A DNA stretch of 5,843 bases from an uncultured Oscillospiraceae bacterium (lineage in GTDB: Bacteria > Bacillota > Clostridia > Oscillospirales > Oscillospiraceae), in NCBI GenBank assembly GCA_934659475.1, contig CAKUHX010000107.1, positions 1 to 5,843 on the forward strand. Direction: 5' to 3'. Within the stretch, counting starts at the first letter, position 1, and each line of letters opens with the position of its first letter. The notes beneath the pieces were generated by a model. The model searched no databases and had not been told where the DNA came from. It was given only the letters and a program-made list of their open reading frames with translations. This document shows, in pieces, positions 1 to 5,090 of the stretch. Position numbers and translations under genes: made by a program.

Positions 1-1
1 G

Positions 2-1150
2 GTGGCCCGGATGATCTTCTCCGGCTGCGAGCACATGGGCAGGCCCCCCTTCCACACCGTGTTCATCCACGGCCTGGTGCGGGACGACAAGGGCCGCAAG
101 ATGTCCAAGTCCCTGGGCAACGGCATCGACCCCCTGGAGATCGCCGACAAGTTCGGCGCCGACGCCCTGCGCTTCAACCTGGTCACGGGCAACAGTCCCG
201 GCAACGATATGCGCTTCTACACCGAGCGGTGTGAGGCCATGCGCAACTTCGCCAACAAGATCTGGAACGCCAGCCGTTTCCTCATGATGAACCTGACCAT
301 CGGCAAGTGTATACTGCCCGAGAAGCTGGAGCTGGAGGACAAGTGGATCCTGTCCAAGCTGAACGCCCTGATCCCCGATGTGACGGAGAACATGGACCAC
401 TACGAGCTGGGCGTGGCCGCGCAGAAGATCTACGACTTCATCTGGGACAGCTACTGCGACTGGTATATCGAGCTGACCAAATCCCGCCTGCAGGGGGAGG
501 ATGCGGCCGCCAAGGAGCAGGCCCAGCAGGTGCTGTGCTATGTGCTGACCCAGATGCTGAAGCTGCTGCACCCCTTCATGCCCTTCATCACTGAGGAGAT
601 CTGGCAGGCCCTGCCCCACGAGGGCGACTTCCTCATGCTGGCCGACTGGCCCCGGTATGACGAGAAGCTGGCCTTCCCCGCCGAGGAGCAGGCCATGGAG
701 CAGATCATGGACGCCATCCGGGCCATCCGCGCCCGCCGCAGCGAGATGAACGTGCCCCCCTCCAAGAAGGCCCATCTCACTGTGGTCACCCAGCAGGCGG
801 ACATCTTCCAGCTGGGCGTGCCCTTCCTGAAGCGGCAGGCCTACGCCAGCGACGTGACCATCGTGGCCCCCGACCAGGCCCCCGCCTCCGCCGGTATGGT
901 GGTGGTGGTCACCCACGCCGCCCAGCTGTTCATCCCCATGGGCGAGCTGGTGGATCTGGCCAAGGAGCGCTCCCGCATGGAGAAGGACCTGAAGAAGAAG
1001 CAGGGCGAACTGTCCGGCCTGAAGGCCAAGCTGTCCAATCCCGGTTTCCTGAACAAGGCCCCCGAGCAGGTGGTGAACTCCGAGAAGGAGCGCTGCACCA
1101 AGCTGGAGGAGCTGGTGGCCAAGCTGGAGGAGCAGCTGAAGGAGATGTAA
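2..1150 (+). CDS. valS: Valyl-tRNA synthetase, C-terminal part (5' end outside window)
   Basis: Class I aminoacyl-tRNA synthetase that charges tRNA-Val with valine in the cytoplasm. The reading frame is open from the window edge, so the first codon seen (GTG at 2) is internal and not a start. The visible 382 residues begin at the end of the Rossmann catalytic core; the ATP-binding KMSKS loop is exact (residues 33-37, bases 98-112) and is followed by SLGNGIDP, typical of ValS. Next come the helical anticodon-binding domain (about residues 110-260, with the conserved WDSYCDWYIE stretch) and a charged C-terminal coiled-coil arm (about 315-382, rich in K, E and L) that is characteristic of ValS and separates it from IleS and LeuS. 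Full-length enzymes are about 880 residues, so roughly 43% is present. The HIGH motif and the editing domain lie upstream of the window. The frame is intact to its TAA stop and a terminator follows at once; folC, a frequent Firmicutes neighbour, is not downstream. Confidence 0.97.
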   Translation: MARMIFSGCEHMGRPPFHTVFIHGLVRDDKGRKMSKSLGNGIDPLEIADKFGADALRFNLVTGNSPGNDMRFYTERCEAMRNFANKIWNASRFLMMNLTIGKCILPEKLELEDKWILSKLNALIPDVTENMDHYELGVAAQKIYDFIWDSYCDWYIELTKSRLQGEDAAAKEQAQQVLCYVLTQMLKLLHPFMPFITEEIWQALPHEGDFLMLADWPRYDEKLAFPAEEQAMEQIMDAIRAIRARRSEMNVPPSKKAHLTVVTQQADIFQLGVPFLKRQAYASDVTIVAPDQAPASAGMVVVVTHAAQLFIPMGELVDLAKERSRMEKDLKKKQGELSGLKAKLSNPGFLNKAPEQVVNSEKERCTKLEELVAKLEEQLKEM

Positions 1151-1157
1151 GTAAACC

Positions 1158-1190
1158 AAAGCCGCCGCGGTCGTTGACCGCGGCGGCTTT
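1158..1190. terminator. Bidirectional rho-independent terminator between valS and ribU
   Basis: Perfect 15-bp stem (1158-1172 with 1176-1190) closed by a 3-nt loop, GC-rich in the centre and with AAA/TTT at its base. On the + strand it lies 7 nt after the valS stop and is followed by an AT-rich TTTATTATTTT tract, a good intrinsic terminator. On the - strand it lies about 21 nt after the ribU stop and ends in CTTTGGTTT, a weaker U tract. It separates two convergent genes, so use by both is likely. Confidence 0.9.
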
Positions 1191-1211
1191 ATTATTTTGA
1201 ACGCTGCTTGC

Positions 1212-1913
1212 TTAGATGACTCCCATCAGCACCAGAGCCAGGGTGACAAAGGTGGCCAGCAGGGCGGCGGAGAACAGCAGGGACCCGGCGCTGCCCTTCT
1301 TCCCCGGCTGCCCCTGGCTGTGGGAGGGGGGCGCCAGCTTGGCCCGGCGCAGGGCGGTGACGATGGGCTTATACAGCAGCAGGGTGACGGCCATGTTCAT
1401 GCCGCCCTTGGCCAGATTGAAGGGGAGGAACACAGGCAGCAGCATGGCCGTGACGACTTCCCGGGGGTAGCCCGTATAGATGGGGGTGATCAGGAAGTTC
1501 CACAGCAGCATCACCACCACCAGACACACGACGCCCAGGGCCAGGCCCAGCACAGCGCCCCGCTGGGTATGGCGCTTTTTATACACATAGCAGGCGGTGC
1601 AGCAGAAGGCGCAGGTGGCCAGGCAGTTCATCAGAAAGCCCCAGAGACCGGTGCTGCTGATGGTGACCAGCTCGATAAAGGCCACCAGAATGGACATCAG
1701 GGCGGCGGCCAAAGGGCCGTAAATAAAGCCGCCGACGCAGATGATCACATCCTTGAAGTCGAAGTCCAGAAAGCCGTTGACGCTGGGCAGCGCCTTGCTC
1801 ATGAACATCACCGCATAGGCGATGGCGCTGAGCATGGCCAGCGTGACCAGTTGCTTGGTGTCAAGGCGGGAGCCCGCCCGTTCCGCGGGCTTGGTGAGAG
1901 TAGTTGCGGACAT
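1212..1913 (-). CDS. ribU: Riboflavin ECF transporter substrate-binding (S) component
   Basis: Integral membrane S component that binds riboflavin and works with the shared energy-coupling module EcfA-EcfA'-EcfT to import it. The 233-residue protein is very hydrophobic. Membrane segments are visible at about 21-42, 52-68, 70-86, 92-111, 119-143 and 156-186. TM1 carries an AxxxA motif (A26-A30), the contact with EcfT known in this family. The FDFKDV...GGFIYGP stretch (51-67) resembles the conserved DFSDVP...GGFxxGP region of RibU. The FMN riboswitch directly upstream is strong independent support for riboflavin as the substrate. The ATG is set by a strong AAAGGAGG site 7 nt upstream (1921-1928). 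RibU proteins are usually about 190-205 residues with six helices; this one adds a Pro/Gly/Ser/Lys linker (about 191-210) and a seventh hydrophobic segment (211-231). No ecfA or ecfT lies alongside, as is usual for group II ECF systems, in which the module is encoded elsewhere. Confidence 0.93.
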   Translation of the reverse strand: MSATTLTKPAERAGSRLDTKQLVTLAMLSAIAYAVMFMSKALPSVNGFLDFDFKDVIICVGGFIYGPLAAALMSILVAFIELVTISSTGLWGFLMNCLATCAFCCTACYVYKKRHTQRGAVLGLALGVVCLVVVMLLWNFLITPIYTGYPREVVTAMLLPVFLPFNLAKGGMNMAVTLLLYKPIVTALRRAKLAPPSHSQGQPGKKGSAGSLLFSAALLATFVTLALVLMGVI

Positions 1914-1920
1914 AAAAAAG

Positions 1921-2017
1921 TCCTCCTTTATGGAATTTAGACCCCTGAAAAGCCATGCCTTCCAGGTGTCAAAACGATCAAAAGGAGGTGCGCCGCGCCA
2001 AAGGCGCGGGTCGTTTT
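1921..2017 (-). promoter_or_regulatory. Riboswitch expression platform with anti-Shine-Dalgarno element
   Basis: Transcript region between the FMN aptamer and ribU. In mRNA order it holds a GC hairpin (CCGCGCC/GGCGCGG, bases 2003-2009 and 1993-1999, 3-nt loop), then CACCUCCUUUU (1990-1980), then an 8-bp stem with one mismatch (1963-1970 with 1940-1947), then the ribU ribosome binding site UAAAGGAGGA (1930-1921). CCUCCUUU is exactly complementary to AAAGGAGG over 8 nt. No hairpin followed directly by a run of U is present, so control of translation initiation is more likely than transcription termination. The pairings are seen; their use in switching is inferred. Confidence 0.65.
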
Positions 2018-2021
2018 ACAC

Positions 2022-2139
2022 ACATCTTCTTCCATCCGGACTGTAACCGTTGGTCTCGGAGTCGCACCGAGTCAGCGGGCCTTCCGGCCCGGTCGCGGAC
2101 TATACCGCCAGTGGGGGATCTCACCCCGCCCTGAAGACA
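2022..2139 (-). promoter_or_regulatory. FMN riboswitch aptamer (RFN element)
   Basis: Reading the - strand, the hallmark segments of the RFN element appear in order: a 5' P1 strand GTCTTC, then AGGGCGGGGTGAGATCCCC (the GGGGNRAAAUCCC-type P2 region), ACTGGCGGTA, AGTCCGCGA, the variable GGGCCGGAAGGCCC stem region, then ACGGTTACAGTCCGGATGG and a 3' P1 strand GAAGAAGAT that pairs with the start. The RNA binds flavin mononucleotide, and in Firmicutes it turns off riboflavin synthesis or uptake genes when FMN is plentiful. It lies in the 5' untranslated region of ribU, about 110 nt before the start codon. Confidence 0.96.
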
Positions 2140-2160
2140 TTCATTCAGTTGTCCACGGAT

Positions 2161-2188
2161 ATGATACCACATCCTGCGGAAAAAGCAA
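2161..2188 (-). promoter_or_regulatory. Sigma-A-type promoter of the FMN riboswitch-ribU unit
   Basis: On the - strand, TTGCTT (2188-2183) and TATCAT (2166-2161) are separated by 16 nt. Each box matches the sigma-A consensus at four of six positions. Transcription would begin around 2154, about 15 nt before the 5' P1 strand of the aptamer, which is the expected placing. No other candidate in this stretch fits as well. Confidence 0.7.
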
Positions 2189-2215
2189 CCCCCAATTTGT
2201 CCCCTGAAGGAAACG

Positions 2216-2247
2216 ATGCCCCGCCGGGGATGACCGCGGCGGGGCAT
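2216..2247 (-). terminator. Terminator of the ferredoxin gene
   Basis: Perfect 11-bp stem ATGCCCCGCCG/CGGCGGGGCAT (2216-2226 with 2237-2247) starting 4 nt after the ferredoxin stop on the - strand, followed there by CGTTTCCTTC. The U tract is short and broken, but the stem is strong and the position is right. It keeps ferredoxin transcription out of the riboswitch unit. Confidence 0.75.
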
Positions 2248-2251
2248 GTGG

Positions 2252-2434
2252 TCAGGACAGCTCGATGGCGCTCACCGGGCAGCTCTCGGCGGCCTCCTGG
2301 GTCTGGGCCTCCTCCTCGGGGTAGATAGCGTCCTTGGCAGCGGCCTTGCCGTCGTCAGTCATGGTGAATACGCTGGGGGAAATGCCGGTGCACAGGCCGC
2401 AGCCGATGCAGGCGTCGTTCACATGGGCTTCCAC
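2252..2434 (-). CDS. Small single-cluster [4Fe-4S] ferredoxin
   Basis: Soluble electron carrier, 60 residues, of the mono-cluster bacterial ferredoxin family (Thermotoga/Desulfovibrio type). Three cysteines in CIGCGLC (C9, C12, C15) and the distant C52 in SCPVSAI supply the four cluster ligands; SVFTMTDDGKA after the first motif is typical. A longer frame is open upstream, but the start is GTG at 2434: a GAAGGAGGAG binding site (2450-2441) sits 6 nt before it, and the product then has the usual family length. Many members have a disulfide between a cysteine just after the first motif (CP context) and one eight residues before the last ligand. Here those positions are Ser19 and Gln44, so both are lost together. 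The protein is acidic near the C-terminus (PEEE, QEAAE), as expected for electron-transfer partner docking. The partner enzyme cannot be named from the context. It appears monocistronic. Confidence 0.93.
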   Translation of the reverse strand: MEAHVNDACIGCGLCTGISPSVFTMTDDGKAAAKDAIYPEEEAQTQEAAESCPVSAIELS

Positions 2435-2510
2435 AGAAAACTCCTCCTTCCGTAAGCTTCCTTTAGGATGCCCCAAAAGGCCGCCGCTATACAAAAACGT
2501 TTCATTTTTA

Positions 2511-2541
2511 TGTTTCCCGCCCCCTGCGGAGGCGGGAAACA
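2511..2541. repeat. Perfect inverted repeat upstream of the ferredoxin
   Basis: 11-bp perfect stem TGTTTCCCGCC/GGCGGGAAACA (2511-2521 with 2531-2541) and a 9-nt loop. It lacks a run of T on either side, so it does not look like a normal terminator. It lies 77 nt upstream of the ferredoxin start and could be an operator or part of the ferredoxin leader. The AT-rich stretch between it and the ferredoxin (2492-2511) probably holds the ferredoxin promoter, but I find no convincing -35/-10 pair. Confidence 0.55.
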
Positions 2542-2573
2542 CAATGATCGCCCCTCGACCGGAACACGAAAAT

Positions 2574-2600
2574 TGCGGCCCGCCGGATCGGCGGGCCGCA
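2574..2600 (-). terminator. Probable terminator of the serpin transcript
   Basis: Perfect 12-bp GC-rich stem TGCGGCCCGCCG/CGGCGGGCCGCA (2574-2585 with 2589-2600) with a 3-nt loop. On the - strand it is followed by ATTTTCG, giving a short U tract; the + strand side has none. It therefore points the same way as the serpin gene, although about 180 nt past its stop, with the repeat element at 2613-2719 in between. Confidence 0.65.
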
Positions 2601-2612
2601 CCGCAAAGGCAC

Positions 2613-2719
2613 TTGTCATTGCGAGCCAGTTCGCAAACTGGCGCGGCGATCCGCTCTCTCAAACTTTGGAAATACGGATTCCCACGGCAGTGACGTCGGT
2701 CACTGCCTCGGAATGACGA
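2613..2719. repeat. MITE-like palindromic repeat element
   Basis: Non-coding 107-bp element whose ends are imperfect inverted repeats: TTGTCATTGCGAG (2613-2625) against the complement of 2707-2719, TCGTCATTCCGAG, matching 11 of 13. Inside are a 7-bp stem GCCAGTT/AACTGGC (2625-2631, 2636-2642) and a perfect 9-bp stem GGCAGTGAC/GTCACTGCC (2686-2694, 2699-2707), plus GATCCG and CGGATT placed as a subterminal inverted pair. The wording TGTCATTGCGAG...GGAATGACG is familiar from dispersed intergenic repeats of many bacteria, including gut Clostridia; that is recall, not a search. No target-site duplication is obvious. The 62 nt from here to the serpin stop (2720-2781) show nothing I can name. Confidence 0.75.
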
Positions 2720-2781
2720 ATTTCTGTTTGGTCGAACAGCATCGCACCGATCGGGCAGGTCACACTACAACAGAAAACGAT

Positions 2782-4026
2782 CTACTCAAATGTGCCCAGG
2801 AACAGGGGCAGGCCGGTCTGAAGGTCCACGATGCCGTAGAGGAAGGGCCGGTCGAACACCAGGCGCACCCCGTCCTCCGGGGGCATAGCGGTACATTTCA
2901 CGTCCACGATGGTGGCAGCAGCAGCTTCGGTGCCGTCCTCATTCACAGCGATCTTGGCGGACTGGATCACCTGGCTGATGAAGTAGCCGTTGGGGTCGTC
3001 CCCGAGAGCAGAGAAGTCAGCAAGGCCGGAGTCAAAGGCCCGGTCCAGGCCCATGGCCTTCAGGGCATCCCCCAGCTGGCCGTTCCACTCCTGCTCAAAT
3101 TTGGGCAGGCCCAGATTGAGGAAGTAGGCGCTCTCCGCCCCCGTCACCAGGGCGGCCAGCTGCTCCCCCGTCAGGCCGGACAGCCAGCTGTCCAGATCGC
3201 CGTCGGGCAGCAGGGCGGCAAAACCCAGGCGGCCGTCATCATAGGGCAGCACCACGCCCTGCACGCCGTCCCCCTTGATATAGTCAAAGCCCGTGTAGCC
3301 GTCGTTGAGGAAGTCGATCTTCTGGGTCTTGCCATCGGCGTGGGTAAAGACGCGCTTGCCTGTGCTGTTGGGGTCGAACTTGCTCAGCCAGGTGTTTTTC
3401 AGGTACAGGGCGTTGATGAGCAGGGCGGCAGAGCCCTTTTCAAAGGGCTTGTCGATGATGGAGGGGATCAGCTTTTTGGTGTTGTCGGACACCCAGCCGT
3501 TCACCGCCTTGACGATTCCCTTATCGGACAGGTCGGCCTGGAACACCTGGGCGTCGAAGATGCCCTGGCACTTGCCCACAAACTCGTCTTTGATCTGCCC
3601 CTCCGGGTCGGCCCAGACGCTGTTGGCGATGTGGCACTGGGTGGAGCCGCCCAGGGTCTGATACTCCTGCATCAGCTGGGCGCAGGCGGCATTGATGGCC
3701 TCCAGATCGCCGCCGAACAGGACCTCGAACTGCTTCAGGGTGTCCCCCCGGGCCCCGTTGGCGCTCATGGACAGGGCCAGGGCCGCGGACAGGGGAGAGA
3801 TCAGCACCTGCTTCCCCTCCTGGGTGCGTACCTGCCGCAGCAGCTCTACCCCAAAGCCGGACAGGGCGTCATAGACGGCTGCGCTCCCCTCCGGCTGATC
3901 CCCGCCGGTGACATAGATGGGGGTGGCGGACAGCTGCCGCACTTGGGCGCCGCCTTGGGTCCCGGGGGCGGCGCAGCCGGCCAGCAGGATCACTCCGGCC
4001 AGCAAAACGGTAAACAGACGGTTCAT
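2782..4026 (-). CDS. Serpin-family protease inhibitor, predicted lipoprotein
   Basis: Suicide inhibitor of serine (or cysteine) proteases, predicted to be anchored outside the cell membrane. Residues 1-18 form a lipoprotein signal ending in the lipobox LLAGC (Cys18 lipidated), followed by a flexible Gly/Pro/Gln-rich linker to about 48. The serpin fold then spans 50-414: ISPLSAALALSMSANGARG (77-95), HIANSVW (132-138), INALYLKNTW (204-213), and the C-terminal serpin signature LVFDRPFLYGI (389-399), which fits the PROSITE pattern. The hinge of the reactive centre loop, EDGTEAAAAT (363-372), has the small residues needed for loop insertion, so true inhibitory activity is expected. Counting from the hinge glycine (P15, G365) puts P1-P1' at Thr379-Ala380, with Cys378 at P2 and Pro-Pro at P3'-P4'. 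Length is normal for the family. The ATG is set by AAGGAGGA 6 nt upstream (4040-4033). In gut bacteria such serpins inhibit host elastases or neighbours' proteases; the target here is unknown. It is transcribed away from the str operon and has no protease gene beside it. Confidence 0.95.
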   Translation of the reverse strand: MNRLFTVLLAGVILLAGCAAPGTQGGAQVRQLSATPIYVTGGDQPEGSAAVYDALSGFGVELLRQVRTQEGKQVLISPLSAALALSMSANGARGDTLKQFEVLFGGDLEAINAACAQLMQEYQTLGGSTQCHIANSVWADPEGQIKDEFVGKCQGIFDAQVFQADLSDKGIVKAVNGWVSDNTKKLIPSIIDKPFEKGSAALLINALYLKNTWLSKFDPNSTGKRVFTHADGKTQKIDFLNDGYTGFDYIKGDGVQGVVLPYDDGRLGFAALLPDGDLDSWLSGLTGEQLAALVTGAESAYFLNLGLPKFEQEWNGQLGDALKAMGLDRAFDSGLADFSALGDDPNGYFISQVIQSAKIAVNEDGTEAAAATIVDVKCTAMPPEDGVRLVFDRPFLYGIVDLQTGLPLFLGTFE

Positions 4027-4133
4027 AACGGTTCCTCCTTACTTCTCCGCAGCCGCGCCGCGGGCGTTTTTGTTTGCCTGTATTGATTTGGACGCTCCCC
4101 GGAAGAAAAGGTTCCCATTTCCCCGAAAAATTT

Positions 4134-4154
4134 TTCCGTCCACCCTTCCGTCCA
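4134..4154. repeat. Tandem 9-bp repeat TTCCGTCCA in the serpin/str intergenic region
   Basis: Two exact copies of TTCCGTCCA (4134-4142 and 4146-4154) spaced by CCC, a 12-bp period close to one helical turn. An inverted 6-bp half copy, TGGACG, lies at 4089-4094. The pair sits about 110 bp upstream of the serpin start and about 53 bp upstream of the -35 box of the str promoter, a reasonable place for a regulator. No serpin promoter with good -35 and -10 boxes could be recognised in 4041-4200. Confidence 0.5.
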
Positions 4155-4206
4155 AAAGATCCCGCCGGCCGCTGAAAACTCTGTGGTTTTCCCCCATAAG
4201 AAGTGC

Positions 4207-4235
4207 TTGACGGGGCGGAAATACCATGGTATAAT
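4207..4235 (+). promoter_or_regulatory. Strong sigma-A promoter of the ybxF-rpsL-rpsG-fusA operon
   Basis: TTGACG (4207-4212) and a perfect TATAAT (4230-4235) with an optimal 17-nt spacer. Only one of 12 box positions departs from consensus. Transcription would start near 4242, giving a leader of about 72 nt before ybxF. Such strength suits a ribosomal protein operon. Confidence 0.93.
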
Positions 4236-4262
4236 TTCAAATTGCGGTGGTAGGGGCTTTGC

Positions 4263-4298
4263 GCCCTTTTCCCCGATGAGATCACCCCCAAAAAGGGC
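4263..4298 (+). promoter_or_regulatory. Leader hairpin next to the ybxF ribosome binding site
   Basis: In the short leader, GCCCUUUU (4263-4270) pairs perfectly with AAAAGGGC (4291-4298) across a 20-nt loop. The stem ends exactly one base before the ribosome binding site AAGGAGG (4299-4305). An alternative pairing, GCGCC (4261-4265) with GGCGC (4306-4310), would enclose that site. A role in feedback by a translation product is possible but only inferred. Confidence 0.45.
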
Positions 4299-4313
4299 AA
4301 GGAGGGGCGCCGA

Positions 4314-4559
4314 ATGTTAGAGACTCTGGATCACACCAACACAGTGGTGGGGGCCAAGCAGGCCCGCCGCGCCCTGTCCTCCGGCCGGGCCGAGGCCCTG
4401 TTCGTGGCCGACGACGCCGACCCCCGCGTCACCCAGCCCCTGATGGAGCTGGCCCGGGAAAAGGGCGTGACCGTGAACCACATCCCCCTGATGAAGACGC
4501 TGGGGGCCGCCTGCGGCATCGCCGTGGGCAGCGCCGCCGCCGTCCGCGTTTCCCTTTGA
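4314..4559 (+). CDS. ybxF: L7Ae/L30e-family kink-turn RNA-binding protein (YbxF-like)
   Basis: Small RNA-binding protein of the L7Ae/L30e/Gadd45 fold, 81 residues, like Bacillus subtilis YbxF (82 residues), which binds kink-turn RNA and associates with ribosomes. Family marks are VVGAKQARRAL (11-21), LFVADDADPRVTQPL (29-43, the beta-strand with the ADDADP turn) and LMKTLGAACGIAVGSAAA (58-75), which holds the LGxACGIxVGAAA hallmark next to the RNA-binding surface. It lies where Firmicutes carry this gene, directly before rpsL, and is the first gene after the strong promoter. The ATG follows AAGGAGG with 8 nt spacing. In many Firmicutes rpoB-rpoC comes directly before; here a serpin faces the other way. 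Confidence 0.94.
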   Translation: MLETLDHTNTVVGAKQARRALSSGRAEALFVADDADPRVTQPLMELAREKGVTVNHIPLMKTLGAACGIAVGSAAAVRVSL

Positions 4560-4604
4560 TTTTAGCAGGAGCGGGGAATAAACCTTCCCGATCTTGTTAA
4601 AATA

Positions 4605-4628
4605 TATACTATGCCCGGAACACCGGGC
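4605..4628 (+). other. ybxF-rpsL gap: small hairpin and possible weak internal promoter
   Basis: The 93-nt gap has an AT-rich block ending in TATACT (4605-4610), a fair -10 box, but no matching -35 box at 16-18 nt, so a second promoter is doubtful. Just after it is a 6-bp hairpin GCCCGG/CCGGGC (4613-4618, 4623-4628) with an AACA loop. It has no U tract and probably does not terminate. The rpsL binding site AAGGAGG (4640-4646) follows. Confidence 0.35.
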
Positions 4629-4652
4629 AACCTTTGAGAAAGGAGGAACATT

Positions 4653-5078
4653 ATGCCTACTTTTAACCAGCTGGTCCGCAAGGGCCGTCAGCAGGTGGCC
4701 TACAAGTCCACTTCTCCCGCCCTCCAGCACGGCCTGAACACCCTGAGCAACCGTCAGACCGATCTGCCCTCCCCCCAGAAGAGAGGTGTCTGCACCGCCG
4801 TTCGTACTTCCACTCCTAAGAAGCCGAACTCCGCTCTGCGTAAGATCGCCCGTGTGCGTCTGACCAACGGCATGGAGGTCACCGCCTACATCCCCGGCGT
4901 CGGCCATAACCTGCAGGAGCACTCCGTGGTTATGATCCGCGGCGGCCGTGTCAAGGACCTTCCCGGTGTGCGTTACCACATCATCCGCGGCACTCTGGAT
5001 ACCCAGGGCGTGAACGGACGTATGCAGGCCCGCTCCAAGTACGGTGCCAAGCGCCCCAAGGCCGGCAAGAAGAAGTGA
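4653..5078 (+). CDS. rpsL: 30S ribosomal protein S12
   Basis: Decoding-centre protein of the small ribosomal subunit, 141 residues (138 in B. subtilis). Nearly every universal S12 block is present: [12 protein letters not shown] at the start, PQKRGVCT (41-48), [11 protein letters not shown] (54-64), [26 protein letters not shown] (75-93), [15 protein letters not shown] (95-109) and SKYGAKRPK near the end. The lysines whose mutation gives streptomycin resistance (E. coli K42 and K87; here in KK 56-57 and K101) are wild type. Asp102, the residue modified to beta-methylthio-aspartate in E. coli, is kept. The variable stretch 29-40 ([12 protein letters not shown]) differs from B. subtilis. The ATG follows AAGGAGG with 6 nt spacing. 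It is co-transcribed with ybxF and probably with rpsG, from which it is separated by an unusually long structured gap. Confidence 0.99.
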   Translation: MPTFNQLVRKGRQQVAYKSTSPALQHGLNTLSNRQTDLPSPQKRGVCTAVRTSTPKKPNSALRKIARVRLTNGMEVTAYIPGVGHNLQEHSVVMIRGGRVKDLPGVRYHIIRGTLDTQGVNGRMQARSKYGAKRPKAGKKK

Positions 5079-5090
5079 TTTTCTCTGCTG

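Noticed and set aside
1197..1940. 247-codon + strand frame opposite ribU
   Set aside because: Low-complexity Gln/Gly/His product, no family resemblance, and the opposite strand encodes RibU with riboswitch and promoter.
2435..2662. N-terminal extension of the ferredoxin to 136 residues
   Set aside because: The extra frame runs through the two hairpins and part of the repeat element; the GTG at 2434 has a strong, well-spaced binding site and gives the normal family length.
2713..4086. 457-codon open frame on the + strand opposite the serpin
   Set aside because: It is a shadow of the serpin caused by high GC and codon bias; the product is Gly/Gln/His/Val-rich with no recognisable domain, while the opposite strand has a complete serpin with signal and binding site.
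4605..4610. Second promoter before rpsL (TATACT box)
   Set aside because: No acceptable -35 box 16-18 nt upstream; kept only as a low-confidence note.
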